A stretch of DNA of 64,000 bases, taken from Shinisaurus crocodilurus. Its lineage: Eukaryota; Chordata; Lepidosauria; Squamata; Shinisauridae. The position numbers and the translations under genes were made by a program. Positions 22,928 through 33,920 of the stretch are shown piece by piece. Position 1 is the first letter of the stretch. Each line of letters opens with the position of its first letter. Below the pieces are notes generated by a model. That model was not told the DNA's origin. It worked only from the letters and a program-made list of their open reading frames with translations, and did not search any database. Location of the stretch: contig CM037888.1 of assembly GCA_021292165.1 (NCBI GenBank), positions 34,305,091-34,369,090 of the forward strand, in the 5' to 3' direction.

Positions 22928-23098
22928 AATATTCATAGATTTCATAGATTTCATAGATCATAGAGTTGGAAGGAGCCTACAAGGCCATCGAGTCCCACCC
23001 CCTGCTCAATGCAGGAAACTAGAAGAGGGGTCTCCCATCCAAGTAATAACCAGGCCTGACCCTGCTTAGCTTTCCACACTCAGACAAGCTGAGCCAGC
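22928..23098 (-). mobile_element. 5S rRNA-derived SINE with CR1-like tail
   Basis: Minus strand, 5' to 3': a head resembling 5S rRNA from around its box A (AAGCTAAGCAGGGTCAGGCC) through box C (CTTGGATGGGAGACC), then the linker CTAGTTTCCTGCATTGAGC. Next come a CR1-like 3' domain (CCTTGTAGGCTCCTTCCAAC) and a tail of repeated TCTATGAAAT. The internal promoter words are nearly intact. This architecture implies pol III transcription and CR1-mediated insertion. The first ~25 nt of 5S are missing or degenerate. Confidence 0.82.
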
Positions 23099-23289
23099 GT
23101 AAGCCCTCCTTTTTCCTTTTCATTCCCATACTGGAATGAAACCCTTGTGCTTGACCATTTGCCTGCTTTGTTGCCTTGCCTTTTGGATTGCCCCATAATT
23201 TGCTTGAACGCTGTCTGATTCAGCCATAGCAGGGCAGAAAGAGAATTTTCTCCCTGCCTCACAATACTAGAACCCAGTGGGGCCAGCCA

Positions 23290-23425
23290 AAGATTGCTGG
23301 AGATCTGCAGACGAAGGTCGGTTAGCCATCTGTCTGTTGCCCTTTGAAGCTCTAGCGCTGGGTTTCCTGCATTGAGCAGGCAGGGCAGTTGGACTAGATG
23401 GCCTACAAGGCTCCCTCCATAAGAC
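23290..23425 (+). mobile_element. Old CR1 3' fragment
   Basis: Contains CTGGAGATCTGCAGACGAAG, GCCATCTGTCTGTTG and TTGGACTAGATGGCCTACAA, the CR1 C-terminus and 3' UTR words. Diverged and truncated. Confidence 0.65.
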
Positions 23426-23678
23426 TGGAACCCGGTGGGGTCATCCAGTGAAGTTGATTGATGGGAGATTTAGGGTGCATGAAAGGAAGTACCGTAGTAC
23501 TACTTTACACAGTAGGGATGGATGAATCTCTCAATTTTGGTTTCTTTGAGTTTCTCTTTTTTTCCAATCCTTAGTTTGCTGTGTCCCATTTCCACATCGG
23601 TTTGCAACTTAAAAACTGCAAACAATTTGTATGCATGTTTGTGCGCACTTGTCTTGATATACACATTTTTGCCTAATA

Positions 23679-23929
23679 CAGTCATGCCTTGGATTGAGAG
23701 CTTAATTTGTTCCGGAAACGTGCTTGTAATCCAAAACACTCTTATATCAAAACGAAATCCCCCAAAAAAAATTCGTACGGAGATTTTTAATTTAAGCCGT
23801 ACTACAGTACTTGTATTGCAAGACGTCGCTTGTATATCAAGTGTTTAAAAAATTAAATAAATATTTAAACATGTGCTTGTCTTGCAAAACGCTCTCAAAC
23901 CAAGTTACTTGCAATCCAAGGTATTACTG
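23679..23929. mobile_element. TA-target MITE (mariner/pogo-like), copy 2
   Basis: 251 bp, same orientation and nearly the same sequence as copy 1. Ends are CAGTCATGCCTTGGATTG and CAATCCAAGGTATTACTG, with TA at 23677-23678 and 23930-23931. The close match to copy 1 suggests recent activity. Confidence 0.9.
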
Positions 23930-24184
23930 TACACTTAACTTTCTGCCTGCAGATCTCCCTTGTATAATGCTTTTTTGTATGTTTCTCCCAAACTACTATA
24001 CACATGTTTGTGTGCACTTTTGTACTCATTTTTTGTTTGGAGAATTGCACTGCAGAATTCTGAGATGCAAATGTCAAAGGATAACTGCGTTCTGGTTCAT
24101 ATTTTGATTTGGGAAGTGCACATTTGGAAGTTCATATCAAAATGCAAACTGAATGAAATTACCCCATGAGGAGGTCAGACTAAT

Positions 24185-24233
24185 CACGTGATAGCAGTGG
24201 AGTCACGTGTGTTAAACATGCTTGAGTCACGTG
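24185..24233. promoter_or_regulatory. Cluster of three CACGTG E-boxes
   Basis: CACGTG occurs at 24185-24190, 24204-24209 and 24228-24233, all preceded by T; the last two read AGTCACGTG. CACGTG is the core bound by USF, MYC/MAX and MiT/TFE factors, and GTCACGTG resembles the CLEAR element. No gene start is visible nearby, so function is inference. Confidence 0.35.
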
Positions 24234-24236
24234 GAA

Positions 24237-26423
24237 AATGTGGGGTGGAGTGTGTGGACGGCCAGTTTTAATGTCGAAAGGGACATGTCGGAGGACTCGC
24301 CTTTCCTCAGCCTCTCTCCCCAAACTCTTTTCTCACAGCCAGGCTAAGTCTGGGTCTTGGAGCAAAGATGAGGAGAAAAGCATTTAGGAGGGGGACCAAC
24401 TGTAGTGGAGCAAGCCATGAGTGCGGGGGGGGGGGGAGGGACGTGCACTGCTCAGCTGCTCGAGAAAAGGAGGTCCGCCCCCCTCTCTTTCTACACAATC
24501 CGGGCAAATCTGTGTTTACACACGGGGACTTGCTGCTATCATGTTTCCTTTGGCCCTGAGCAGGAGATAAAACCAGTTTGCAATGGCTGACAACTTTTGA
24601 ACTGATCCTTGCTGATGGAGAGAAGTTTTTTCAGCAGTTTTTCATTTCTGCCCAGAGGCAAAATAAGCCGGGTACAGCTTGCTCTGTAATACAGGAATAA
24701 TTTTTGAAGAGATTGCTGTCAGAAGATAAATCCTCCTCTGTGGGAGGGAAACTGGGGGAGCCAGTCTTTGCAATCCTTTACAACCAGCTTTCCACTGCCT
24801 GATGCATTTTGCATTTAAATACAATCATGTCCTGCTATTTTCTATTTGCCACCCTGCAACAGAAATGTGAATAATTATGCATCAGTAAGGGGTGGAATGC
24901 TGAGAATGGTAAGGGAATAGATGCCTTGGGCCTAGTAGCTTCCTAAACCACTGAGGTCAGCAAAATGAGCAGCTGACTTGAGAAGCACAATCTCTAAATC
25001 TGTTTTTAATTTATGAAAGTCACTTGCTCATTCAGGCTGGTAAGTGGCATGATTCTGTATGAGTCTAGGGACTGTGGGACCGTACAGAGTTTCATGAAAA
25101 GCTCAAGATGTATCTGACGCTGTGAGATCAAAGGCTTAGTAGGCCTGTTGGCCCCATGGAATGAGAAAAACGGAGCAAGTGAGGAAGAGTTCTGTATTAC
25201 TGATAGCTTTTATCCAGCATTTTAATATTAGCTGGCCCAATCACTGTTCTGTTTCTTGTTTAGGATCATCTGCTATGTATGCTCCAAGCTCCTTTGCTGA
25301 ACACAAATTGCACAAATCTCCCATCTCTCTTTGTGCTGCTCGTCTTCTTGTGGAAACAGCCTGCCTCTCCACGTGTGCTTTTACGCTTCTCCACAAGTGT
25401 GGCTCTCCCACTAGGGTGATAGAAGACGGCACGATTAGAGGGCTATAAGCCAAAATTGATATCTTCCTTTCTTCCGAGATGGGGTTGGCCAATTAATAGC
25501 ATCATTGATGTCAAGCCAGATGCGCTTACTAGAACAGATCTTTACTCGTTGTTGGAAAATGCTCATTAAAAATCCATGAAGGATGCTTGGTTTTGCTAGC
25601 AGAACAGCGTGGCAACACGAGGCATGCAGCTCCAGCTCTGTGATCCTCCTTTCTTTCATGTGCTCGTCATTCTGGCAAAATATTTGTCTCCATTTAAAAA
25701 TGGGGTAGAGAAAGCAAAGAGACATGTTCAAAATCCATTTGTATATTCATCTAGAAATGATACTGATACCTTAATTTTAAATTATGCAAACAGAAATCAG
25801 AGGGCGCAAACTAATTGTGTTCTTTGCTAGAAGGATCACCTGGCAAAAACCAGGCGAGAGAGAGTTCTTGGCATGTGTGGCAAACTTTGAAAGCCTGCCA
25901 GGACAATTAGGTTTAATAGTTTGAATAGTTTTAAGTAGAGAATATCAAGATAGCTGGTATGTGGGAGAGAGTGAGAGTTCAGACAATTGGATTTTGATAA
26001 ATGGTAGAAAGGGAACTTAAATGGAGAAGATATTGTTTAAGTCTCAACCCCATGCTAAAAAGAATGAAGAAGGGCAAAAGTATGTAGGACATTTATAACC
26101 TCTAGTCAACTGTAAATGCTGCATCTTGGGAAAGAGTAAAAATGTTGAGATAATATCAAAAAACGGGGGCCAAAATGAGAGAGACTACAAATAACAGGAA
26201 GTGCTTTTATAAGTGGGTTTAAAAGCAAAAAGGATGACAAAGAATATGGCCCAAACATTTCCTTCAGATGACAACAGGTTCAGGAAATGAATAAATAAAG
26301 GATCGATATCAATATTTTGGGTTACAACATCAGGAAATGAGTAGAAAAAAGGCTGGTTTTGATAACAGAAGTGGCTGGGAGAAGCACAAGCCACTTCAAC
26401 CCATGCCAGATTAGGAGGGCTTT
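24237..26423. other. No gene recognised
   Basis: Non-coding. It contains a G run at about 24424-24436. I found no coding exon. The AT-rich part from 25.8 to 26.4 kb could be heavily decayed LINE DNA, but no motif supports this. Confidence 0.4.
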
Positions 26424-27833
26424 GTGGATCCACAGTTGGCTACAGAATCGGACTCAAAGAGTGCTTATCAATGGTACCTTCTCAAACTGGGGAGAGGTAA
26501 CGAGCGGGGTACCGCAATGCTCGGTTCTGGGCCCAGTGCTCTTCAACATTTTTATTAATGCCTTGGATGAGGAGGTGCAGGGAATGCTTATCAGATTTGC
26601 AGATGATACAAAGTTGGGTGGAACAGCTAATACTCTGGAAGACAGACACAAAATTCAAAGTGATCTCGAGAGGCTGGAGCGCTGTGCTGAAAACAACAGA
26701 ATGAAATTTAATAGGGATAAATGCCAAGTGCTGCACCTAGGAAAAAGAAACCAAATGCACAGTTACAGGATGGGGGATACTTGGCTCAACAATACTACAA
26801 GTGAGAAGGATCTTGGAATTGTTGTAGATCACAAACTGAATATGAGCCAGCAATGCGATGTGGCTGCAAAGAAGGCAAATGCTATTTTGGGCTGCATTAA
26901 TAGAAGTATAGCTTCCAAATCACGTGAAGTACTAATTCCCCTCTACTCAGCACTGGTTAGGCTTCATCTTGAGTATTGTGTCCAGTTCTGGGCACCACAC
27001 TTTAAGAAGGTTGCAGACAAACTGGAAAGGGTTCAGAGGGGAGCAACAAAGATGATAAAGGAACTGGAAACAAGGCCCTATGAGGAGAGACTGAAGGAAC
27101 TGGGCATGTTTAGCCTTCTGAAGAGAAGACTGAGGGGAGATATGATAGCACTCTTCAAGTCTTTGAAAGGTTGTCACACAGAGGAGGGCCAGGATCATCC
27201 CAGATTGCAGGACATGGAATAATAGGCTCAAGTTACACTGGCAGTGCTTCTCAAATAGTGGGGCGCGCGCCCCAGGGGGGGCGCGAGGCTCCGTAAAGGG
27301 GGGCTCGTTTGACCTCGGCAAACACTGTCATATTGGATGTCCAGATCAGATTATCCGACTCACTCGCAAGCGGCGTCCCACACGGCGTCGGTTGCCTAGC
27401 AACTCTACGGCTGGAGAGAGGGAGCAGTGCGGCGCGATCACTGGAGATTGTCCCAGCGCAGCCCCAGTAGCAGCCCGACACGGAGGACCACGTGACCGCC
27501 AACTTTTCTCCTACAGTTGTTAAAGCTATTCTTTGTTGTAAATTGATCCACATTTCTTTCTTTTTTTATTCTCTTATACGTTAATAAGGATACAGTGCTA
27601 TGCAGAGGTGTACTTATAACAATTTTATAGACAAATGATACTATTTACAGTCGCGCGGGGGGCGCGAAATGTTTTCTTCTTCCTAGGGGGGGCATGATAA
27701 TTGAGAAGCACTGAGTTACAGGAAGCCAGATTCCGCCTGAACATCAGGAAAAATGTCTTGAATCTTGACTGTTAGAGCAATATGACAGTGGAACCAACTA
27801 CCTAGGGAGGTGGTGGGCTCTCCCACTCTGGAG
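26424..27833 (+). mobile_element. CR1 LINE 3' half, split by a hAT
   Basis: Begins inside the RT palm (SWLQNRTQRVLINGTFSNWG). It includes FADDTKLGG and runs to about 27238. The hAT at 27242-27713 interrupts it at the NGLKLQ codons, and CR1 resumes (KPDSA...[15 protein letters not shown]) until about 27833. Key changes against the copy at 33921: GVPQCSVLGP for GIPQGSVLGP and NALDEEV for NDLDEEV. It is 5' truncated and lacks its own 3' end, replaced by a SINE. Confidence 0.9.
27242..27713. mobile_element. Non-autonomous hAT, 472 bp, inside CR1
   Basis: Ends CAGTGCTTCTCAAATAG and ATTGAGAAGCACTG, with subterminal GC blocks (GGGGCGCGCGCC... and GCGCGGGGGGCGCG). The 3' flank is AGTTACAG, which is the CR1 target sequence with central TA. 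The 5' flank reads AGTTACAC followed by three extra bases (TGG) before the terminus. The CR1 reading is continuous across the insertion once it is removed. Non-coding. Confidence 0.88.
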
Positions 27834-27950
27834 GCCTACAAGGCCATTGAGTCCAACCCCCTGCTCAATGCAGGAAACTAGAGGATGGGTCTCCCATCCA
27901 AGTAATAACCAAGCCTGACCTTGCTTAGCTTTCCACACTCAGACAAGCGT
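27834..27950 (-). mobile_element. 5S rRNA-derived SINE, second head-containing copy
   Basis: Minus strand: AAGCTAAGCAAGGTCAGGC and ACTTGGATGGGAGACCC (5S box A and box C regions), the linker CTAGTTTCCTGCATTGAGC and the CR1-like domain up to CCTTGTAGG. It lacks the distal tail, joining CR1 at a shared AGGCC word. The order of head, linker and tail is identical to the 22928 copy, showing it is one family and not a chance junction. Confidence 0.78.
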
Positions 27951-30900
27951 GGAGAATTTTGCATCCTCAAGAAAGAGACTACACATTTGTTTCACCTGTT
28001 CCTCATAAATGCTTTCGATTAGATTATTTTTTGGTTTCTACATCTTTGCTATACCAAATAAATATTTGCAAGATTGAAACATTGGTAGTTTCAGGCCATG
28101 CCCCAGTCTGTTTGGAGTGCAATTTTCAGACTCTCTAAGGCCCCTCAGTCTCTGGTGCTGAAATGTTTCTCTTAATGATGAGATGTTTAAAAATCAGTTT
28201 TCAGCTGAGCTACTCTAGTATTTTAATATTAGTGAGGGTACAGTTGACTCATGTGCCATTGAGTGGGAGGCCAGTAAAGCCTTTATACGGGGCTGAATTA
28301 ATGCTTAATGCCTATAAAAACAAAATTTAAAAATGCAACAAATATCTCTAAGCAAGAAGTTGAAATCACTTATAACCCAGTTTGCCATTTCTCCAACCGT
28401 ACAACTTTCCCAGGAGCTGCAGAACGTTAAATATGAGTTGAATAATACCCTTTCACAGCAAGGGGAATTTGCCTTAACCTGCCTATGATTGACATATTGG
28501 GAAAACGGTGAACATCCTGGTAAGATCCTGGTACATTGTCTTAAACAGTAAAAGCATCGAAATGTTATTTCTGCTATTAAAGATGAGAGCGATATGACAC
28601 ATACTTCTCCCAAAGATATAAATTCACAATTTAAAAAGTTTTATTCCGATTTGTATAGTACAGGTAATGAAATATTGGAGCAGGATATAGATGGGTTTTC
28701 CCCCTCAAGTTAATCTTCCATGTTTAGATACCTCACAACGGCAGTTTCTCTTGGCTCCCCTGCATATTGAGGAAATTATGAAAGCAATTACGAATATGAA
28801 CACTGGAAAATCACCTGGTCTGGAAAGGTCTCCAATTGAGTGGGTTAAAGCATTTTTCAGCCTTTTGGTCCCAAAGCTTTATCGTTTTTACAATTATATT
28901 TTGAATCGGGCTTTCTTTCATCACCGTGAAATGATGCTTATATCACTGTGATTCCTAAGCCTGACAAGGATCATACTTATTGTGCTATCGACCTATTTTG
29001 TTAATTAACGTTGATATTAAGATATTAACGACAATTTTGGCCGATAGATTGCAACAAGTTATTACAACACTAGTTTGAGCAAATCAGGTAATGAGGGGGC
29101 TGATAATCTTAGATTAGTTGTTGATCTGATTGCTTTAAATACTGATAGAACAGACCTTGCTGACATTGTTTCTTTGGGCACCAAAAAGTCCTTTGACAAA
29201 ATCCATTGGAAATTTATCTTAGTTATGGTGAGAAATTTTGTCTTTCCTGTAGAATTTTTGAAATGGGTCAAAATTCTATATTCTTCTTTGTCTGCAAAGA
29301 AGGCAAATGCTATTTTGGGCTGCATTAATAGAAGTATAGCTTCCAAATCGTGTGAAGTGATAATTCCCCTTTACTCGGCACTGGTTAGGCCTCATCTTGA
29401 GTACTGCGTCCAGTTCTGGGCACCATACTTTAAGAAGGACGTAGACAAACTGGAGAGGGTTCAGAGGAGGGCAAGGATGATAAAGGGACTGGAAACAAGG
29501 CCCTATGAGGAGAGACTAAAAGAACTGGGCATGTTTAGCCTTCAGAAGAGGAGACTGAGGGGAGACATGATCGCACTCTTCCGGTACTTGAAGGGTTGTC
29601 ACACAGAGGAGGGCCAGGATCTCTTCTCGATCATCCCAGTTTGCAGGACACGGAATAATGGGCTCAAGTTACAGGAACCTAGATTCCACCTAAACATCAG
29701 GAAAAATTTCCTGACTGTCAGAGCAATAAGACAATGGAACCAGCTACCTAGGGAGGTGGTGGGCTCTCCCACTCTGGAGGCATTCAAGGTGCGGCTGAAC
29801 AGCAATCTGTCAGGGATGCTTTGACCTGGATTCCTGCATTGAGCAGGGGGTTGGACTCGAATGGCCTTGTAGGCCCCTTCCAACTCTACTTTTCTATGAT
29901 TCTATGATTCAACCCCAAGAGCTACAGTTATGACCAATGGTCTTCTCGGGTTTTTTGTTTTTTTTTATACTTGGGGGAGGTACCAGACACGGATGCCCAC
30001 TTTCTCCATTGATATTTGATTTATGTTTGGAACCCCTGGTGTACGCCATTGGACAGAATAGTACTATTCATGGATTTGTGCAGAACTGTTTAGAATTCAA
30101 AATTATTCATTATGCTGATGATCTCTTACGGTTTATCTCAAAACTCCAGTCATCTGTTCCAGCTTTGATGCTGGTTATTAATATTTTTGGTGATTTGTCT
30201 GGTTATTCAATTAATTGGTCAAAGTCTGAACTGATGCTGATTGGAGATACTAGTGTATTAGCTAATTGGCAATGTTGATGCTGCCCAGATCTTATTATTT
30301 ATTTGGGAATACTTATTCCTAGAGACATATCTCAAATACTCAAGCTAAATCTGAATAAGTTGATGAATGAGATTGCACAGGATATAGATAGATGGGTATC
30401 TCTAAAGTTGAGTTTGCGGGTAGGGTTAATACACTTAAAATGAATATCACACCTAGGATTGTCTATGTTTTATGTGGGATTCCTCTATTTATACCTGACA
30501 AGTATTTTCAAAAACTTAATGCTCTGTTCCATAAATGTATTTGGGTTTCCTCCCCACCGCAAATTTCTTTGAAAATGATGCAACTTCCAATTAAAGAAGG
30601 CTGTTTTGGCCTTCCAGACCTTGCTTTATTTCATAGGGCTTATTTGTTGAACAGTACTTAAGTTTGGTCTTTTCCACTTCTATTAGATTATCTACCTTGG
30701 TCAGTTCGGGAATCTTTATGTCTGGATCCTCTCTCCAAATGGATGGTGTTAGGTTCTTGGCACACTAAAATGGATAGGGTGCCTCCTACAATTACAGTGG
30801 TCAGAGAGGTGTGGCATATAATATCACATCAATTACAGTTTGATTCATTTTCTCACACTAAATTGTCTCTATGGGGAAATCCAGATTTAAAAATTGGTGA

Positions 30901-31115
30901 GAAAACATTCATGTGGCGGACTTGATAAGTTGATCAATCAGTGGGTACTGATGATGAGTCTTCGTCATTCTCGGTGTTGCGAGCTAAATACAATTTGCCT
31001 GTGACTGCTGAATGGCAATACTTGGCAGCTGCAACATTCGTTAGAATCTAGGTTTGGCTCTGCTGCTTTTACAGCTTGAGAGCCTCCTTTGCTATTGGAA
31101 GCACTTATGGAGGTT
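27951..31115 (+). pseudogene. L1-clade LINE ORF2 fragment, split by a CR1
   Basis: Reading across frameshifts on the plus strand: endonuclease C-terminus (WRILHPQERDYTFVS, then FRLDYFLVSTSLL and VSGHAPV, about 27955-28110). Then comes the linker (INSQFKKFYSDLYST, about 28615-28660) and the RT fingers (NMNTGKSPGLE at about 28798). A CR1 insertion follows (29294-29909), then the RT core (GTRHGCPLSPLIFDLCLEP, then YADD at 30111-30122, SGYSINWSKSE) and the thumb/C-terminal region (LWGNPDLKIGEKTFMWRT). Stops and shifts are frequent. It belongs to the L1/Tx1-like group rather than CR1 or L2. A related copy on the minus strand lies at 43105-45650. Confidence 0.85.
29294..29909 (+). mobile_element. 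CR1 3' end inserted in L1
   Basis: Starts at GCAAAGAAGGCAAATGC and encodes [17 protein letters not shown] to the C-terminal HLSGML-like end. It then has the 3' UTR and the tail TCTATGATTCTATGATT. It carries no poly(A) and no clear target duplication, as expected for CR1. It is about as well preserved as the 33921 copy. Confidence 0.93.
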
Positions 31116-31299
31116 CATCAGATATATCGACCCAATAATCAATTATTATTGGTCATACTGGCTGGTGAAGGCTGGATCACACTGTTTCTTCTGGCCCGTC
31201 TGTCCTTTGTTTGCTGCCTATGGAACTTGACCGTCGCTGCCTGGACCATTCCACAGGACTCCTGCCCTGAGCCCTGGATCTGACATCTCTGCTAGGCCC

Positions 31300-31342
<43 letters not shown>

Positions 31343-31842
31343 CAAGTTCAGACTTCGAAGCAAAGTATTCTTTTCAACTTTACAAAAAGCAGCCATGGGA
31401 GTGGGGATTTGGATTGGGGCCATGGCATGGAGTAAGGGGAGTATAAAGCTTGGCCTTTGTCCATTCCTTGATTTAAATCTCACCCCACTCACAAAGCTGC
31501 TATTAGCTGCCGGGGGGGGCGGGGGGGGATATAACGGCTTCAGCTTAAGCCTGTACTTTTTTTCCCTTCACAGCTTTTAGCAGCTTCAGGGCAGCAATTT
31601 TGGATCAGGGCTGCTGTTGTCATATTTCTGGGCTCTGAAGCTCAGCATCACCCCGAAGAACAGAGTCCGAGAAGCCATTAGTCAGCCCTCTTCATGGGAA
31701 ACCATTGGCACCCTCTTATATACGTTCCTGGCGTGAGGATGTAGTCCTTCCCGAAACCTCAGGCTCTGAAGATGACTGGCACAGCTGCTCCTGTGCCCTG
31801 GCCACGGAGGAGCCTGAGGCCACGGAAATAACCACGGACCCT
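31116..31842. other. No gene recognised; (GAT)n at 31299-31342
   Basis: Holds a (GAT)n/(TGA)n microsatellite at about 31299-31342 and a G run near 31511-31528. A serine/glutamate-rich frame at 31705-31840 has no recognisable domain. Confidence 0.45.
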
Positions 31843-31878
<36 letters not shown>

Positions 31879-32060
31879 TTTATTTCTTACCCGCCTCTCC
31901 GTCTAGATCGAGGCGGGGAACAACAAAATTATAAAATACACAATACATACTATTAAAACATCTTAAAACATATTAAAAACATCATAAACAACATCATTAA
32001 AACATCATTAAAACATCATTAAAACATCGTTAAAACATCTTAAAGGCAACCTAAGAGTGG
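31843..32060 (-). mobile_element. L2 subfamily B 3' UTR and (AAT)n tail
   Basis: Matches the 1771 copy across CCCGCCTCTCCGTCTAGATC and the A-rich UTR. It ends after GGCAACCTAA, without coding sequence. Local ATCATTAAAAC units are expanded relative to the first copy. Confidence 0.8.
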
Positions 32061-33597
32061 CATCCAGCATGGGTGGAGCCTCTGAAAGGCCTGACTCTGC
32101 CAGCCTTCTTAGGGGCTCAGTTAGCTGCAATCCCTGGCTAGGACGACAGCGCTGCTTCTGAGGGAATACTCCGGGCAGCGTCCACTGCGGTGTGCTGTCC
32201 GAGGTTCTGACCACGCCTCCCTGCTGTGCCGCTGGACCAGCGCTGCGTGCTTGTGTTGAACTTGTAGGCCACGTCCCCAGGGGCCCCAGCCTAGCCAGGA
32301 CAGCTGTGTGGGGGTACAGAGTCGGACCCCGCTTTCTCCGGCACCATGACCCCGATCCAAATTGCTCCCCTGCCCTGGTAGCTTTTTGTAAAATAAGTCA
32401 CAGAACAGCCATGTCATAATAAGCAGTTTGGCTCTTGGCGCACCTCCTGGGAAGCGTGAGCACTGTGCCTGTGTGCAGAAATGAACACGGGGGGGTTTAC
32501 AGGCTAGTAACATCTTCTACCTGTTGAAAAAGTGCCAGCTGGCGCAGCACCCTCCCTCCCCTCCCACCTGCTGCTGCTGCTGCTGCTTCAAAAGAAGGTG
32601 GGAAGTTGTCGCCAGGCTGAGTTGACAAAATGGCATTTGCGCCATTAAGCAAATGAATATCAGCGCATCTTTCTGGATTGTTCTGTTACGTGGTTTATGT
32701 CATTGTTCTTAATAAAGTAAGTCCAGTGAGGGAGAGCAGCAGATGTACAATTCATGTAGCACAGGACATGTAATTGTAACATCATTTACTGCAAGGTGCT
32801 TCCTAGCAAGGTATTGCTTTTGCATTATTGTTTGGCTGGGAAACAGACCTTGAAATGGCTTCCTTGCAGCCATTTGAAGCACCTGCTGGCGCTGGGTCTG
32901 TGCACCAAGCAGGGATGCCTTCTGCAGAGCAGGGATACTACCTGCACCACCAAGGACACCACTGAATTCCCCTGGAAAGAGTTTTAAATCAAACCATGGC
33001 TCTGCTTGGAATTCTAATGTGCATCTTATAAGTTTGTGTCCCCCCCTCGTTCTAGGCTAGCTTTCGTGTCTCCTTTTCTGCTTGCCAGGATGCAGGCAGG
33101 ATTCTCATGTCTCTCTGTTTTTCTCTTGGGATTTCACCGAGTTCTCCTTTCTGTACAATAGCCTAGTTTTTCTGTTAGTTTCACAAAATGTGCTCAGCAG
33201 TCTCTGTTCAAACAGCTCTAAGATTTGCCTCCCTCACCTGCTTTCTAACACTCAGGCTGCATTAGGGGAGCATTGCTCTGACTCTTCCTGAAACGGAGCC
33301 TGCTCTGATTTGGGAAATCAAAATGCTTGAGGCACTGTGCAGACCTTTGCTGGGGCTGGCAAGGAGAAAGGGGACCTAGGGATGGGTGATGCTGGGAATT
33401 CCATTTCGTTTAAGCCTGATGGAATTCCACAAGTGTTTCCATTCTGGCAAGAGGCAGCAGACTGCACCAGATTTCTTTTTTGGGGGCAGGATTCCAGGAG
33501 TATTTTTCTATGATTCTATGAGTATTTTGCACATTTTCCCGCACAGGTTCCACCATTTGCGCAAATGTTGTGTGTGCGTGTGTGTGGTCTTTCATAA
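32061..33597. other. No gene recognised; (CTG)n at 32568-32587
   Basis: Non-coding. It contains a short (CTG)n tract and a CR1-like TCTATGATTCTATGA word at about 33507-33521 without supporting CR1 sequence. Nothing else was assigned. Confidence 0.45.
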
Positions 33598-33665
33598 GTA
33601 TGCACCTGTGTGTTACAGGGGTCCGAAATGAAAAGCCTTGCCTGGTCAATGTCCTGCGAAGTGTC
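33598..33665. repeat. Left arm of a ~70-bp inverted repeat flanking a CR1
   Basis: The sequence around GAAATGAAAAGCCTTGCCTGG is the reverse complement of 35870-35940 with few mismatches, including the adjacent GTCAATGTCCT and GAAGTGT words. The arms are about 2.2 kb apart and enclose the CR1 at 33921. Confidence 0.8.
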
Positions 33666-33920
33666 TGCTGTCAAAGTGGAGTAGGTACCAACCATGAACA
33701 TTGACAAAGAGAGGCTGCAAATAGGTTCATTTGTTTCTTTGCACTCACTTGACAGCTGTCAAATGGCAAGGATGATCTTTGCTTGCAAAAGGGGGTGGCG
33801 TGTATATCACCACCGTCGCAGTGAGATCCTCTAGTCATTTTGTTTGGACCTGACAGTTCTCAGTGCTGTGCACCTTTTCCAACCTTCCCCAAGACTGTAG
33901 GTGCTCGGGAAGGTGGAAAA

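Noticed and set aside
29075..29824. 249-codon plus-strand frame that looks like one RT protein
   Set aside because: It is an accidental fusion: the first 70 or so codons are L1 and the rest is the CR1 inserted at 29294. It is a nested-insertion artefact, not a chimeric gene.
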